This document shows positions 16,699 to 24,245 of a DNA stretch of 64,000 nucleotides, piece after piece. The DNA is taken from assembly GCF_032490495.1 (NCBI RefSeq), contig NZ_JAVYJB010000007.1:62001-126000 (forward strand). The letters run 5' to 3'. Under the pieces are notes generated by a model, which was given only the letters and a program-made list of their open reading frames with translations, ran no database searches and was not told the DNA's origin. How positions within the stretch are numbered: the first letter of the stretch is position 1; every line of letters starts with the position of its first letter. A program made the position numbers and the translations under genes. The stretch comes from Pilosibacter fragilis (lineage in GTDB: Bacteria; Bacillota; Clostridia; Lachnospirales; Lachnospiraceae).

Positions 16699-16733
16699 TA
16701 CATATATAAATAGGAAAGAGAGGACCTGGAACC

Positions 16734-18716
16734 ATGAAACAGATCGATATCAGAGACTTTACAAATTATCATTATCCTACGATCTTTACCCCGGCACCGG
16801 ATGGAAAGCACGCGGTGATGGCGGTGGTGGATGCCAACGAGAAGGACAACTGCTATGAGTCCTGCTTATGGCTCTATGATATGGAGACAAAGAAAACGTC
16901 CAGACTGACGAGCGGAAAGAAAGAGCGCACGTTTATCTGGATGGATTCCGAGACTGTCCTCTTTATTGCGGACCGTGAGAAGACTTATCAGGAAAAGGCG
17001 AAGAACGAGGAAGACTGGACCTGCTTCTACACCCTGAATATCCACGGTGGCGAGGCACAGTTCGCTTTCGCTGTTCCGTATAAGGCAGTGAAGATGAAAA
17101 AAGCCGGAAAGAAACTTGTCCTCACGGTGAAATATGATTACAATAAGCCGGATCTCTCCCATATGGAAGAGGGCGAGGAGAAGAAGGCCGCTCTCAAGGC
17201 CTGGAAGGAAGAGAAGGACTACGAGGTATTCGACGAGCTTCCGTTCTGGGCGAACGGTCAGGGAATCGTAAACAAGAAGAGAACGAGACTGGCGGTTTAC
17301 GATCCGGAGAATGGTTCCTGCGAGATCGTGACACCTGATTATGAAAATGTGGAGAATTCCTGGGTAGAGGGAGACGATACGATCCTCTATGTCTCCAGTC
17401 TTTATACCGATAAAAAGGACGTATATCAGGGCTTAAAGCAGTACACGATCTCTACTGGCGAGCTCAAGACCCTTGTAGAGCAGAAGGACATGAGCATCGA
17501 TTACGCGTGCATCCTCAAAGGAAAAGTGACCTTCTTCGGTTCCTATATGAAGGAATACGGGTTCAACGAGAATGACAAACTGTATACAGTAGAGGACGGG
17601 AAAGTGGAACTTCTATCCGATTATGATGACAGTATCCGCAACACGATCTGTTGTGACTGCAAGTTCGCGGACGGAGCTTCTGCGATCCATGATGAAGATA
17701 AGATCTACTTTATCGCGACTTTAAGAAAACAGAGCGTGATCCGGACCTTCGACGCTGAGGGCAATATGGAGACGATTCTGGACCGCCAGGGCAGTGTCCA
17801 CACACTGGCGAAGTCCGGCAATACCGTATACTTTACCGGTATGCGCGATATGGGGCTCACCGAGTGCTACGCGTTTGACGGAAACGGGGAGACGAAGCTC
17901 ACTTCCTTTAACGACGCAGTGATGGCAGAGAGAAGCGTATGCCCGGTAGAGGAGTTTACCTTTACATACAAGGACCTTGAACTGGACGGATATGTGATCA
18001 AACCGGTAAACTTTGATCCTGATAAGACGTACCCTGGTATCTTAACGATCCACGGCGGTCCGCGCGCGACCTTCGGTCCGACCTTTTTCCACGAGAGCGA
18101 GGTATTCGCAAATGCCGGATATTTCGTATTCTTCACAAACCCGCTTGGAAGTGACGGACGTGGAAATGAGTTCGCGGATATTACAGGAAAGCATGGCGGA
18201 ATCGACTTTGAATGCTGTATGGCACTCACAGACGAGGTATTGAAGCGCTATCCGCAGGTTGATGAGAAGCACCTGGGTGTTATGGGTGGAAGCTACGGCG
18301 GATTTATGACAAACTGGGTAATCGGAAATACCACACGATTCGCGGCAGCCTGCTCCCAGAGAAGTATCTCCAACTGGGTATCCAAGTGCATGACCACCGA
18401 TATCGGATATTACTTCAATATGGACCAGATCAAGGCGGATCCGTGGAACAGCCCGGAAAAGATGTGGCAGCACTCCCCGTTAAAATACGTTAACATGGCA
18501 AAGACTCCGACCCTCTTTATCCAGTCGGACGAAGACTACCGCTGCTGGATGGGCGATGCGATCCAGATGTTCTCCGCGTTAAAATACTTCGGCGTTGAAG
18601 CCCGCATGTGCCTCTTCCATGGCGAGAACCATGAACTTTCAAGAAGCGGTAAGCCGAAGCACAGAATCCGCAGAATGACGGAGATGATGGAGTGGTTTGA
18701 GAAGTATTTGAAGTAA
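16734..18716 (+). CDS. S9 family prolyl oligopeptidase / acylaminoacyl peptidase
   Basis: Cytoplasmic serine peptidase of 660 residues. The N-terminal 400 residues are a beta-propeller-like domain that limits access to short peptides. The C-terminal alpha/beta-hydrolase domain has the nucleophile in GGSYGGF (Ser520), an acidic SDEDYRC segment (Asp599/601) and the histidine in HGENHE (His633). No signal peptide is present. Its place directly after a peptide importer suggests it hydrolyses imported oligopeptides. It has its own promoter and terminator, so it is a neighbour rather than a member of the dpp operon. Substrate specificity, whether endo- or aminopeptidase, is not clear. Confidence 0.92.
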   Translation: MKQIDIRDFTNYHYPTIFTPAPDGKHAVMAVVDANEKDNCYESCLWLYDMETKKTSRLTSGKKERTFIWMDSETVLFIADREKTYQEKAKNEEDWTCFYTLNIHGGEAQFAFAVPYKAVKMKKAGKKLVLTVKYDYNKPDLSHMEEGEEKKAALKAWKEEKDYEVFDELPFWANGQGIVNKKRTRLAVYDPENGSCEIVTPDYENVENSWVEGDDTILYVSSLYTDKKDVYQGLKQYTISTGELKTLVEQKDMSIDYACILKGKVTFFGSYMKEYGFNENDKLYTVEDGKVELLSDYDDSIRNTICCDCKFADGASAIHDEDKIYFIATLRKQSVIRTFDAEGNMETILDRQGSVHTLAKSGNTVYFTGMRDMGLTECYAFDGNGETKLTSFNDAVMAERSVCPVEEFTFTYKDLELDGYVIKPVNFDPDKTYPGILTIHGGPRATFGPTFFHESEVFANAGYFVFFTNPLGSDGRGNEFADITGKHGGIDFECCMALTDEVLKRYPQVDEKHLGVMGGSYGGFMTNWVIGNTTRFAAACSQRSISNWVSKCMTTDIGYYFNMDQIKADPWNSPEKMWQHSPLKYVNMAKTPTLFIQSDEDYRCWMGDAIQMFSALKYFGVEARMCLFHGENHELSRSGKPKHRIRRMTEMMEWFEKYLK

Positions 18717-18763
18717 AGAGAAGGCAGGGCGCGGCAGCACCTGCAGACTGAAGATATAAGAAG

Positions 18764-18806
18764 TTCCCCGGCTGGCAGCAGAAATGCGGCTGACCGGGGG
18801 ATTTTT
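18764..18806 (+). terminator. Terminator of the S9 peptidase gene
   Basis: TTCCCCGGC on the left arm pairs with the ACCGGGGGA region at 18793-18801, followed by TTTTTG. Confidence 0.8.
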
Positions 18807-18928
18807 GTGGCAAAATTTCGTCAGTATGCATTTTTCGGTGACAAGCGGTGTAAAGTATGGTACTATACATATAAGCGTGGGTCTTTTTGACCTATGTGCG
18901 GAATTTGATTTTAAAAGGAGATTTTTGC

Positions 18929-19765
18929 ATGCGAAAACGCTTATATGCGATATTTCTTGCGCTGACAGCGGCGATCGGAATTTCCGGCGGAACGGTGTTT
19001 GGTGCGGCAAAAACTACCCAGGTAGATACAATCACATTGGAGACACAGACGGCAGATGACGAGGTTGCGGTGGATCTTGGATGGAAGACTCAGCAGGACA
19101 AGGGACGCTGGATCGACAAGATGGGAATCGCAGATGATGTGAACAGCCTGGTTCTGATCATAAATAATATAGAAAATGATACTGACACGGTAAAGACAAA
19201 TACAGGAAATGGTTCCAGCGATAAAGTTGTAAAAGTGAAAAGAAAACAGCTGCCGGGGAATTCGAGAATGCTCTACCTCTCCAGAACGGAAAACGGGGTT
19301 TGGCAGGAGAATTTCTCTGTCAACTGTTATATTTCCGGCGCACAGGGAGAAGATTCCGATATTTACGGCGTTTACCGCCTGGAAAGCACCTTTGGAAACG
19401 AAAATGATCCGGGAAGTCTCGTCCCGTATCATAAATTGACATCGGACGATTACTGGATCACAGATCCGGAAGCGGATGGATTCGGTGTTATCACCGCAAA
19501 GAAGCCGTCTGGCTTGTTGTCGAACCAGTATGTGAATCTGGAGGAGATGCGAGCGTTCTCAAACTTTGGCATGATCCTGAAACCGGAGGAAGGTTCTGAA
19601 GGATACCCGGCTCTTGTGGTCAACTGCCAGCAATCCGGCGCAAAGAATAAGTCTTTCTGCGGGATTCAGCTTGCCCAGTCCTATGTGAGAATGCTGATTC
19701 AGTCTATGGATTCCGGAACGAGAATCATGATCGCCGGTGAGGTGGAAGAACTGGAAGGAATGTAA
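18929..19765 (+). CDS. Secreted L,D-transpeptidase-like protein with degraded active site
   Basis: A 278-residue exported protein starting at ATG 18929 after AAAAGGAG; an upstream in-frame ATG lacks a ribosome site. The signal peptide ends near VFGAAK (residue 26). The C-terminal half matches the layout of clostridial YkuD-type L,D-transpeptidases. It has GVYRLESTFGNENDPGSLVPYHKL and YWITDP, then a core where the usual FLHC is VVNC and the usual GC catalytic region is KSFCGIQL. The TPTG turn is replaced by DIYG and the catalytic histidine appears lost, although one cysteine remains near the expected place. Active L,D-transpeptidases cross-link peptidoglycan; this one may be a binding pseudoenzyme or a decaying gene. 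Family assignment is from pattern, not a search. Confidence 0.55.
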   Translation: MRKRLYAIFLALTAAIGISGGTVFGAAKTTQVDTITLETQTADDEVAVDLGWKTQQDKGRWIDKMGIADDVNSLVLIINNIENDTDTVKTNTGNGSSDKVVKVKRKQLPGNSRMLYLSRTENGVWQENFSVNCYISGAQGEDSDIYGVYRLESTFGNENDPGSLVPYHKLTSDDYWITDPEADGFGVITAKKPSGLLSNQYVNLEEMRAFSNFGMILKPEEGSEGYPALVVNCQQSGAKNKSFCGIQLAQSYVRMLIQSMDSGTRIMIAGEVEELEGM

Positions 19766-19772
19766 AAGTAAG

Positions 19773-19810
19773 GTGAAAGATTCCCCGCGGGGAGTCTTTC
19801 ACTATTTTTT
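19773..19810 (+). terminator. Terminator of the L,D-transpeptidase-like gene
   Basis: GTGAAAGA and CCCC pair with GGGG and TCTTTCAC (19773-19802), followed by TATTTTTT. Confidence 0.92.
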
Positions 19811-19857
19811 AAATTTATTGTCAAAGAAGGAAAAACTAGCATAGAGGTGGATTTCTG

Positions 19858-20513
19858 ATGAAGATATGGAAAAGGCTTTTAATGGCTGTATGTCTCTGTG
19901 CGATCTGGTCATTTACCGCATTGGCGGCAGAGAGCGATCCGGTGAAGATCGAACGTGTAAAGTTGAAATTTGAGTCGTTTCGTCCGAAAGATGGATATGT
20001 GAAGATCACGAATCTTGGAACCGGATATTCTGTGGTAGATTGCGAGATTATCAACGACAGTGATATCGACAACTGGAATTCTTCCTACTGTGCCCGCCTC
20101 CAGATCGAACTGACGGCTGATGACGGTTACGAATTCCGCAAAAAAGGAAAATCGTATTTTGACCTCAAAGGTTCCGATTTTTACCGTTATGAGTCCAGCG
20201 ATTACGACGATAAAGAAGTGATCTGACTCTGCGTGGATATGGCTCCGCTAAACCGCAGCATCGGTGTTCCATTAGACCCTGTGTGGACTGCGGATGGAAC
20301 CGCGAAGTGGACTGTGGCATATAAGGCGGAATCTGGTACCAGTTTGACAAAGGTGGATATATGATCACCGGCTGGTATCAGGATGCAGGCACAGGCAGAT
20401 GGTATTATCTCGACGCCTCCGAAGCGATGGTGACAGGAGAGCGGAAGATAGATGGAACGACGTACCGTTTCGCAGAGGGACCTGCGGATATGGCCGGAGT
20501 TATGCTTCAGTAA
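19858..20513 (+). pseudogene. Broken secreted cell-wall-binding protein
   Basis: ATG 19858 begins an intact signal peptide (MKIWKRLLMAVCLCAIWSF, cleavage near ALAA) and a 120-residue domain with VKLKFESF, SVVDCEIINDSD and ELTADDGYEFRKKGKSYFDL. That resembles the N-terminal domain of Lachnospiraceae cell-wall-binding proteins. Frame is lost at TGA 20224-20226. Homologous sequence continues in another frame (VPLDPVWTADGTAKW), then in a further frame as WYQFDKGGYMITGWYQD and GRWYYLDASEAMVTGE, the CW-binding repeats, ending at TAA 20513. At least two frame changes and an internal deletion explain this. The 122-residue first part could still be made and exported, but without the wall-binding repeats. 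Confidence 0.7.
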
Positions 20514-20523
20514 AACGAAATTT

Positions 20524-20575
20524 AAAAGATCCCTGAAATCACACACACTGGTGGCGAAATTCCAGGGATCTTTTT
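20524..20575. terminator. Bidirectional terminator
   Basis: AAAAGATCCCTG (20524-20535) and CAGGGATCTTTT (20563-20574), a perfect 12-bp stem with A-run on one side and T-run on the other. It serves both the plus-strand pseudogene and the minus-strand small-protein genes ending at 20643. Confidence 0.93.
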
Positions 20576-20642
20576 GACTATATGCACCTGATGGCTTTAC
20601 CCGCAGCAGACTTTTCAAAATTTTGCTGGAACAGGATACGCC

Positions 20643-20936
20643 TTATTTTGGCGGGAACTGTCCGGCAAGGCGACGGATCATTTCTGCCTTCTTTCTGCCA
20701 TCCGGTGACAGATTTTCTGTCAGGATGGAAAAGAGCAGATCCCGCTCCTCGCTGGAAAAAACCAGATTGGACTGCCGCATCTTCCTGTGCAGATCTAAAA
20801 ATAGATTCATTCTTTGAGCTTCTGGGGCTGCGGCCAGTTCATCGGCGAAGGAAGCCAGTAAAGCGATCTTTTTCGCATCCATGTGATGGAGCCGCGGATC
20901 TGATTTCCAGGATCTTTCCTGATCATGTTGTTCCAT
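20643..20936 (-). CDS. Conserved small protein of unknown function (97 aa)
   Basis: A 97-residue soluble, charged, helix-rich protein: MDAKKIALLASFADEL, FSSEERDLLFSILTENLSP and KKAEMIRRLAGQF are amphipathic segments. No signal peptide or membrane helix. The start at 20936 has AGGAGG 8 bases upstream on the minus strand, and the ATG lies inside the end of the preceding gene (14-base overlap), so the two are translationally coupled. I recall similar protein pairs in other Clostridia, without an assigned role. Possibly partner proteins; function unknown. Confidence 0.7.
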   Translation of the reverse strand: MEQHDQERSWKSDPRLHHMDAKKIALLASFADELAAAPEAQRMNLFLDLHRKMRQSNLVFSSEERDLLFSILTENLSPDGRKKAEMIRRLAGQFPPK

Positions 20937-21369
20937 GGGCAGATCCTCCTGGGGCAAAACTCTGCATGACTAACTGCAGGGTTTCGTATTGTGCCTGCAT
21001 ATCCGGGGGAAGAATGGAAAACAGCTGTTCCGGAGTGAGCCCGGAACCGGATCGTCCGCGGCGGCTGGCAAGAAAGCGAGAGATCATATCGATGGTATCC
21101 TGTTCCGCCTTATTTGCATATGGGCGGACTGCACTCAGCATATCTTCGACGGATGGGTTCGGGGACTCCAGGGAACATACGCTCATCATCCCGTCATCGT
21201 TCTCCCGGAAAAATTCCATGGTGTGCATCATCTCCCTGGCACGGATGAACATGGAGAGAGACCGCTGCCGTCTGATATCCAGATAGGGAAGAGCGGCCTT
21301 CATCATCTGTAAGTGATGATCACCTGTGGCATAGTCCAGGTCGGTCAGCTTTAAATCTTTTTCACTCAT
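20923..21369 (-). CDS. Conserved small protein of unknown function (148 aa)
   Basis: A 148-residue soluble protein starting at 21369, with AGGAGG 8 bases upstream on the minus strand; an in-frame ATG at 21393 is less well placed. It begins with DLKLTDLDYATGDHHLQMMKAALPYLD, then an amphipathic stretch RRQRSLSMFIRAREMMHTMEFF, and ends in a LTPEQLFSILPPDMQAQYETL region that looks helical. No catalytic motif is visible. It is coupled to the downstream 97-residue gene. The ALPYLD plus basic helix pattern suggests a conserved clostridial family, possibly sporulation related, given the cysteine-rich neighbour; this is inference only. Confidence 0.7.
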   Translation of the reverse strand: MSEKDLKLTDLDYATGDHHLQMMKAALPYLDIRRQRSLSMFIRAREMMHTMEFFRENDDGMMSVCSLESPNPSVEDMLSAVRPYANKAEQDTIDMISRFLASRRGRSGSGLTPEQLFSILPPDMQAQYETLQLVMQSFAPGGSAHGTT

Positions 21370-21492
21370 ATTGGGACCTCCTGCATGTGACAATATATGA
21401 GAGGACCGGCGGATTCATGCGAAAAATGCACGGAAAAGAGGACAGGGGAATAAAATATAGGGAAAGGGGCTCCAGCCCAGGGAGGAGAAAAC

Positions 21493-21621
21493 GTGGGAAG
21501 ACTTGTCATAGATGGAAATGCTGTCTACGAGATCGATGAGGAGTGCGAGAGGAGAAGAAAGGAAAACAGACCTCAGAAAGGAGAAAATACAGAGAGAACG
21601 AACAGAAAGGGCGGCCGTTAG
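21493..21621 (+). CDS. Small basic protein (42 aa), unknown function
   Basis: GTG 21493 starts MGRLVIDGNAVYEIDEECER followed by a strongly basic tail, ending at TAG 21619-21621. GGGAGGAG lies 6-7 bases upstream of the GTG, and a G+C-rich stem follows at the stop, so it has the parts of a real gene. The RLVIDGNAVYEIDEEC core looks like small clostridial proteins I have seen before, but I cannot name a function. It lies between two minus-strand genes and is too short for usual gene callers. Confidence 0.5.
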   Translation: MGRLVIDGNAVYEIDEECERRRKENRPQKGENTERTNRKGGR

Positions 21622-21637
21622 CCGCCCCGCAGTCTTT
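21609..21637 (+). terminator. Possible terminator of the 42-aa gene
   Basis: GGGCGGC (21609-21615) and GCCGCCC (21621-21627) form a 7-bp stem with loop CGTTA, overlapping the stop codon; TTTT follows after six bases. Confidence 0.55.
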
Positions 21638-21653
21638 TGAGATGCCGGTTCGG

Positions 21654-21890
21654 TCAGCAGCCGAAACCGCATCCATTTCCCCATCCGCCGCAGCAGCAGA
21701 GAAGGAGAATGATCCAGATACAGCTGTTGTCGCAGCCGTTGCCGCATCCGCATCCACCGCCGTTATGTCCGTATCCGCCGCAGCAGCACAGGAGCAGGAT
21801 GATCCAGATCATGTTGTTGCCGCATCCGCCGCATCCTGATGCCGGAGCATCGCATCCACATCCACAGTTTGTAGCAGCTAAATCACTCAT
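21654..21890 (-). CDS. Cysteine-rich hydrophobic small protein with internal duplication
   Basis: A 78-residue protein with about 17 cysteines. It starts MSDLAATNCGCGC and contains two copies of a unit with IWIILLLCCCGG, each flanked by Gly/Asn/Cys-rich segments. Each unit could form a short membrane-inserting or self-assembling helix capped by a CCC cluster. Proteins of this look in Lachnospiraceae are sometimes auto-annotated as chorion-class high-cysteine proteins; no function is established to my knowledge. GGAGG precedes ATG 21890 on the minus strand. A CATATACT sequence (complement of 21923-21930) resembles -10 elements of mother-cell sporulation sigma factors, hinting at a spore-coat role. 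Confidence 0.72.
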   Translation of the reverse strand: MSDLAATNCGCGCDAPASGCGGCGNNMIWIILLLCCCGGYGHNGGGCGCGNGCDNSCIWIILLLCCCGGWGNGCGFGC

Positions 21891-22124
21891 GTTAATTCCT
21901 CCGGAATTATCTTTACACTTCCAGTATATGCATCATGGCATGTCAGACTTTCACTCTGAAGATGAAAAATGTTGCAGTTCATTCCCGGCAGAAGCAGTTG
22001 CTGAAGGAAAAATTCTATATGGACCGAACGTGAGTGTACTTTTGCTGCTTCATGTGGTATGATGGGAAAGTGAAAAGTCAGCAAAGATACCCGCAGCAAT
22101 TTTTATAAGAGATGGGAAGAAAGT

Positions 22125-22417
22125 ATGAAAAACACGATGAAGATACGAATGATCGGTGCAGCTGCACTTCTTGGCATTGGAGCTTCTGCGTTTCCGTCAC
22201 TGGCGGCCGCGAAGATCCAGCAGCTTTCTGTCTATATAAATGGAAAGGATCGGACAGTGCCGGCTGGAGCTATCTGAACGCGGACGGCTATGCGGCGACA
22301 GGATGGTTTGAAATTGGAGACCAGTGGTACTTTTCAGATGAAAATGGCAGCCTGCTGACCAACACGGTGGCTCCGGATGGATATCGTGTGGACGGCAGCG
22401 GCGCCTGGGTACACTAG
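22125..22417 (+). pseudogene. Broken secreted cell-wall-binding protein
   Basis: ATG 22125 begins a good signal peptide, MKNTMKIRMIGAAALLGIGA, with a cleavage site near SLAAA. This frame stops at TGA 22275-22277 after 50 residues. The adjacent frame carries GWSYLNADGYAATGWFEIGD, QWYFSDENGSLL and PDGYRVDGSGAW, which are cell-wall-binding repeats, up to TAG 22417. Signal and binding domains are thus in different frames with almost nothing between them, so this is the remains of a longer exported protein after deletion and frameshift. A programmed frameshift is conceivable but no slippery site is evident. Confidence 0.65.
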
Positions 22418-22443
22418 CAGAAATATAAGAGGAGAAACGAATT

Positions 22444-23613
22444 ATGAAAAAACTATTCTATGATTCCGCATATATCCGCACATTCGAGGCGAAAGTACTT
22501 TCCTGCGAAAAAGGGAAAAAAGGATATGAGGTGGCTCTGGACCAGACCGCATTCTATCCGGAAGGCGGCGGACAGCCATATGATACAGGAATTCTTGGCG
22601 GAGCGCATGTAACGGCAGTCCATGATGTAAAGGGAGAGATCGTCCACTATACGGATGCGCCGCTTGCGGTCGGTGAGACTGTGACAGGTGAGATCAACTG
22701 GGACAGAAGATTCCAGAATATGCAGGGACATTCCGGCGAACATCTTGTGTCCGGGCTGATTCACGCGAAGTATGGGTATGACAATGTGGGATTCCATATG
22801 GGGACTGAGGAGATCACCATCGATCTCAATGGCCTGTTAGAGTGGGAAGATCTCATGGAGATTGAGAAGAAGGCAAACAGAATTATCTGGGAGGACCGGG
22901 AGATCTATGCGGGATTCCCGTCTGCTGAGGAACTTGCCCATATGGATTACCGGAGCAAAAAAGAACTCACCGGTGCTATCCGTATTGTCAGCATCCCTGG
23001 CGGTGATACCTGTGCCTGCTGTGGTACCCATGTGAAGACGACGGGGGAGATCGGACTTGTAAAGTTCCTGACCATGATCCACTACAAGGGCGGCGTGAGA
23101 ATTTCCCTGCTCTGTGGTGAGGCTGCAGTTATGGATTATGAGAAAAAGAGAGAAGAGCTTCAGAAGATCTCTGTTCTTTTATCCGCAAAGGCTGGAAAGA
23201 CTGCGGATGCTGTGGAAAAGGTAAAAAATGAGCTGACGATGACGCAGGCAAAGTGCTCGGAGATGTCAAGAAAACTCATGAAGATCTATGCGGATCAGTT
23301 AAACGGTGGAAATAGCAAGATCTGCTGGATAGAAGACGGACTCGATATGACGGAACTCCGCCATTTTGTGAATTTCGCGCTGGAAGGTAAGAAGGGGGGG
23401 ATTGTCCTCGCTCTGTCAGAAAGTGTGAATGGGGGATTCTCTTATGTTCTGGGGAGCCAGAGCGAGGATATGCGCGCTCTCTCGAAGGAATTAAATGGGG
23501 AACTCTCCGGGAGAGGCGGGGGCAGCAGCCAGATGGCACAGGGAACTTTCTTCGCAAGGAAGGAAGAATTGCTCTCCAGTCTGGCTGCCAGAGGGTTTGT
23601 TATGGCCGACTAG
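22444..23613 (+). CDS. alaX: Alanyl-tRNA editing protein, AlaX-L type
   Basis: A 389-residue free-standing homologue of the AlaRS editing and C-terminal domains, which hydrolyses mischarged Ser- or Gly-tRNA-Ala in trans. Residues 1-90 resemble the AlaRS C-terminal part of the beta-barrel (AFYPEGGGQPYDTG). The zinc-binding editing core has HSGEH (His96, His100) and CCGTH (Cys192, His196). A coiled linker and a DHHA1-like domain with GGSSQMAQG at the C-terminus complete the long AlaX form. It has its own AGAGGAGAAACG ribosome site. No alaS is nearby. Confidence 0.92.
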   Translation: MKKLFYDSAYIRTFEAKVLSCEKGKKGYEVALDQTAFYPEGGGQPYDTGILGGAHVTAVHDVKGEIVHYTDAPLAVGETVTGEINWDRRFQNMQGHSGEHLVSGLIHAKYGYDNVGFHMGTEEITIDLNGLLEWEDLMEIEKKANRIIWEDREIYAGFPSAEELAHMDYRSKKELTGAIRIVSIPGGDTCACCGTHVKTTGEIGLVKFLTMIHYKGGVRISLLCGEAAVMDYEKKREELQKISVLLSAKAGKTADAVEKVKNELTMTQAKCSEMSRKLMKIYADQLNGGNSKICWIEDGLDMTELRHFVNFALEGKKGGIVLALSESVNGGFSYVLGSQSEDMRALSKELNGELSGRGGGSSQMAQGTFFARKEELLSSLAARGFVMAD

Positions 23614-23640
23614 CGGCGGGCTAAACCTGCCGCTGCCTTT
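23612..23640 (+). terminator. Terminator of alaX
   Basis: AGCGGCGGG (23612-23620) pairs with CCTGCCGCT (23626-23634) with one wobble and a five-base loop, followed by GCCTTTT. It overlaps the alaX stop codon. Confidence 0.75.
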
Positions 23641-23673
23641 TGGCGCGGTGGGGACAGCTTTATTGTGATCTGC

Positions 23674-23916
23674 TTAGCAGCCCTGAACCATGTACTGGAT
23701 CAGGCGCTTGGAATCTTCATCGTTGTGAGTGGTGAGGCTTAACTCCTTGATACTGCCGTTAGAAAATACGGTAGCCATTGAGAAGTACTGGCTGAGCTTG
23801 GATTTTAAGTTTACGCTTCCGCCCTCCGGAAGACTTAATTCAACAGCGCCGTCACACTGGTTGATGACTTTGAAAAATGTATCAAGATTGGAAATGTTTC
23901 TCATTTTTAATTTCAT
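23674..23916 (-). CDS. HPr-like small protein lacking the phospho-histidine
   Basis: An 80-residue cytoplasmic protein. The pattern of strands and helices matches HPr: FFKVINQCDGAVELSL, then GGSVNLKSKLSQYFSM, then FSNGSIKELSLTTHNDEDSKRLIQYMV, aligning with HPr regions such as VNLKSIMGVMSL. The GLHARPA active-site loop with His15 is absent. The LKSKLSQ segment sits where HPr has the regulatory Ser46, but here it cannot be a phosphocarrier. It may be a regulatory or scaffold protein; the family assignment is by eye. The minus-strand start has a strong TAAGGAGGT site, its own promoter and a structured leader. Confidence 0.6.
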   Translation of the reverse strand: MKLKMRNISNLDTFFKVINQCDGAVELSLPEGGSVNLKSKLSQYFSMATVFSNGSIKELSLTTHNDEDSKRLIQYMVQGC

Positions 23917-23943
23917 AATTCGTTACCTCCTTAAAAGGTGATT

Positions 23944-24050
23944 GTAACTGGCTGTAACTTCTTAGTGCCATTGCCTGTGAAAGCTGTCTCCGACAGTTCT
24001 CCGGGCGGATACATGGCAGCTGTTACGAATCCTGTTTTCATTCCAGTTAC
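23944..24050 (-). promoter_or_regulatory. Structured leader of the HPr-like gene
   Basis: On the minus-strand transcript GTAACTGG and CCAGTTAC (plus-strand 24043-24050 and 23944-23951) close a domain of about 107 bases. Inside, TGCCAT pairs with ATGGCA, and an inner hairpin CTGTC/GACAG has a GGAG loop. Three nested helices just upstream of the ribosome site look like a regulatory RNA. No known riboswitch family was recognised. Confidence 0.4.
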
Positions 24051-24093
24051 GCTTGTTTTGCTTTGTCACTTCGTTTTTCTTTTAACGATTTGA

Positions 24094-24122
24094 ATTCTAC
24101 CAGATGGGTAAGGAAAAAACAA
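24094..24122 (-). promoter_or_regulatory. Promoter of the HPr-like gene
   Basis: Minus-strand TTGTTT (complement of 24117-24122) and TAGAAT (complement of 24094-24099) with a 17-base spacer. The predicted leader is about 170 bases. Confidence 0.6.
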
Positions 24123-24245
24123 TCGACGGAATGGATAAAATTTTAACAATCTAAACTGGATTTTTATGGAATTTATGGGAAAGATCTGGCGGAGGCAGGG
24201 CGGACTGTCGAAAATGTACCAAAAACTGGGAAAGGATCGAAAAAA

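Noticed and set aside
21637..22062. Plus-strand His/Pro-rich open frame opposite the cysteine-rich gene
   Set aside because: Gly/Cys codons of the minus-strand gene read as Pro/His; no ribosome site.
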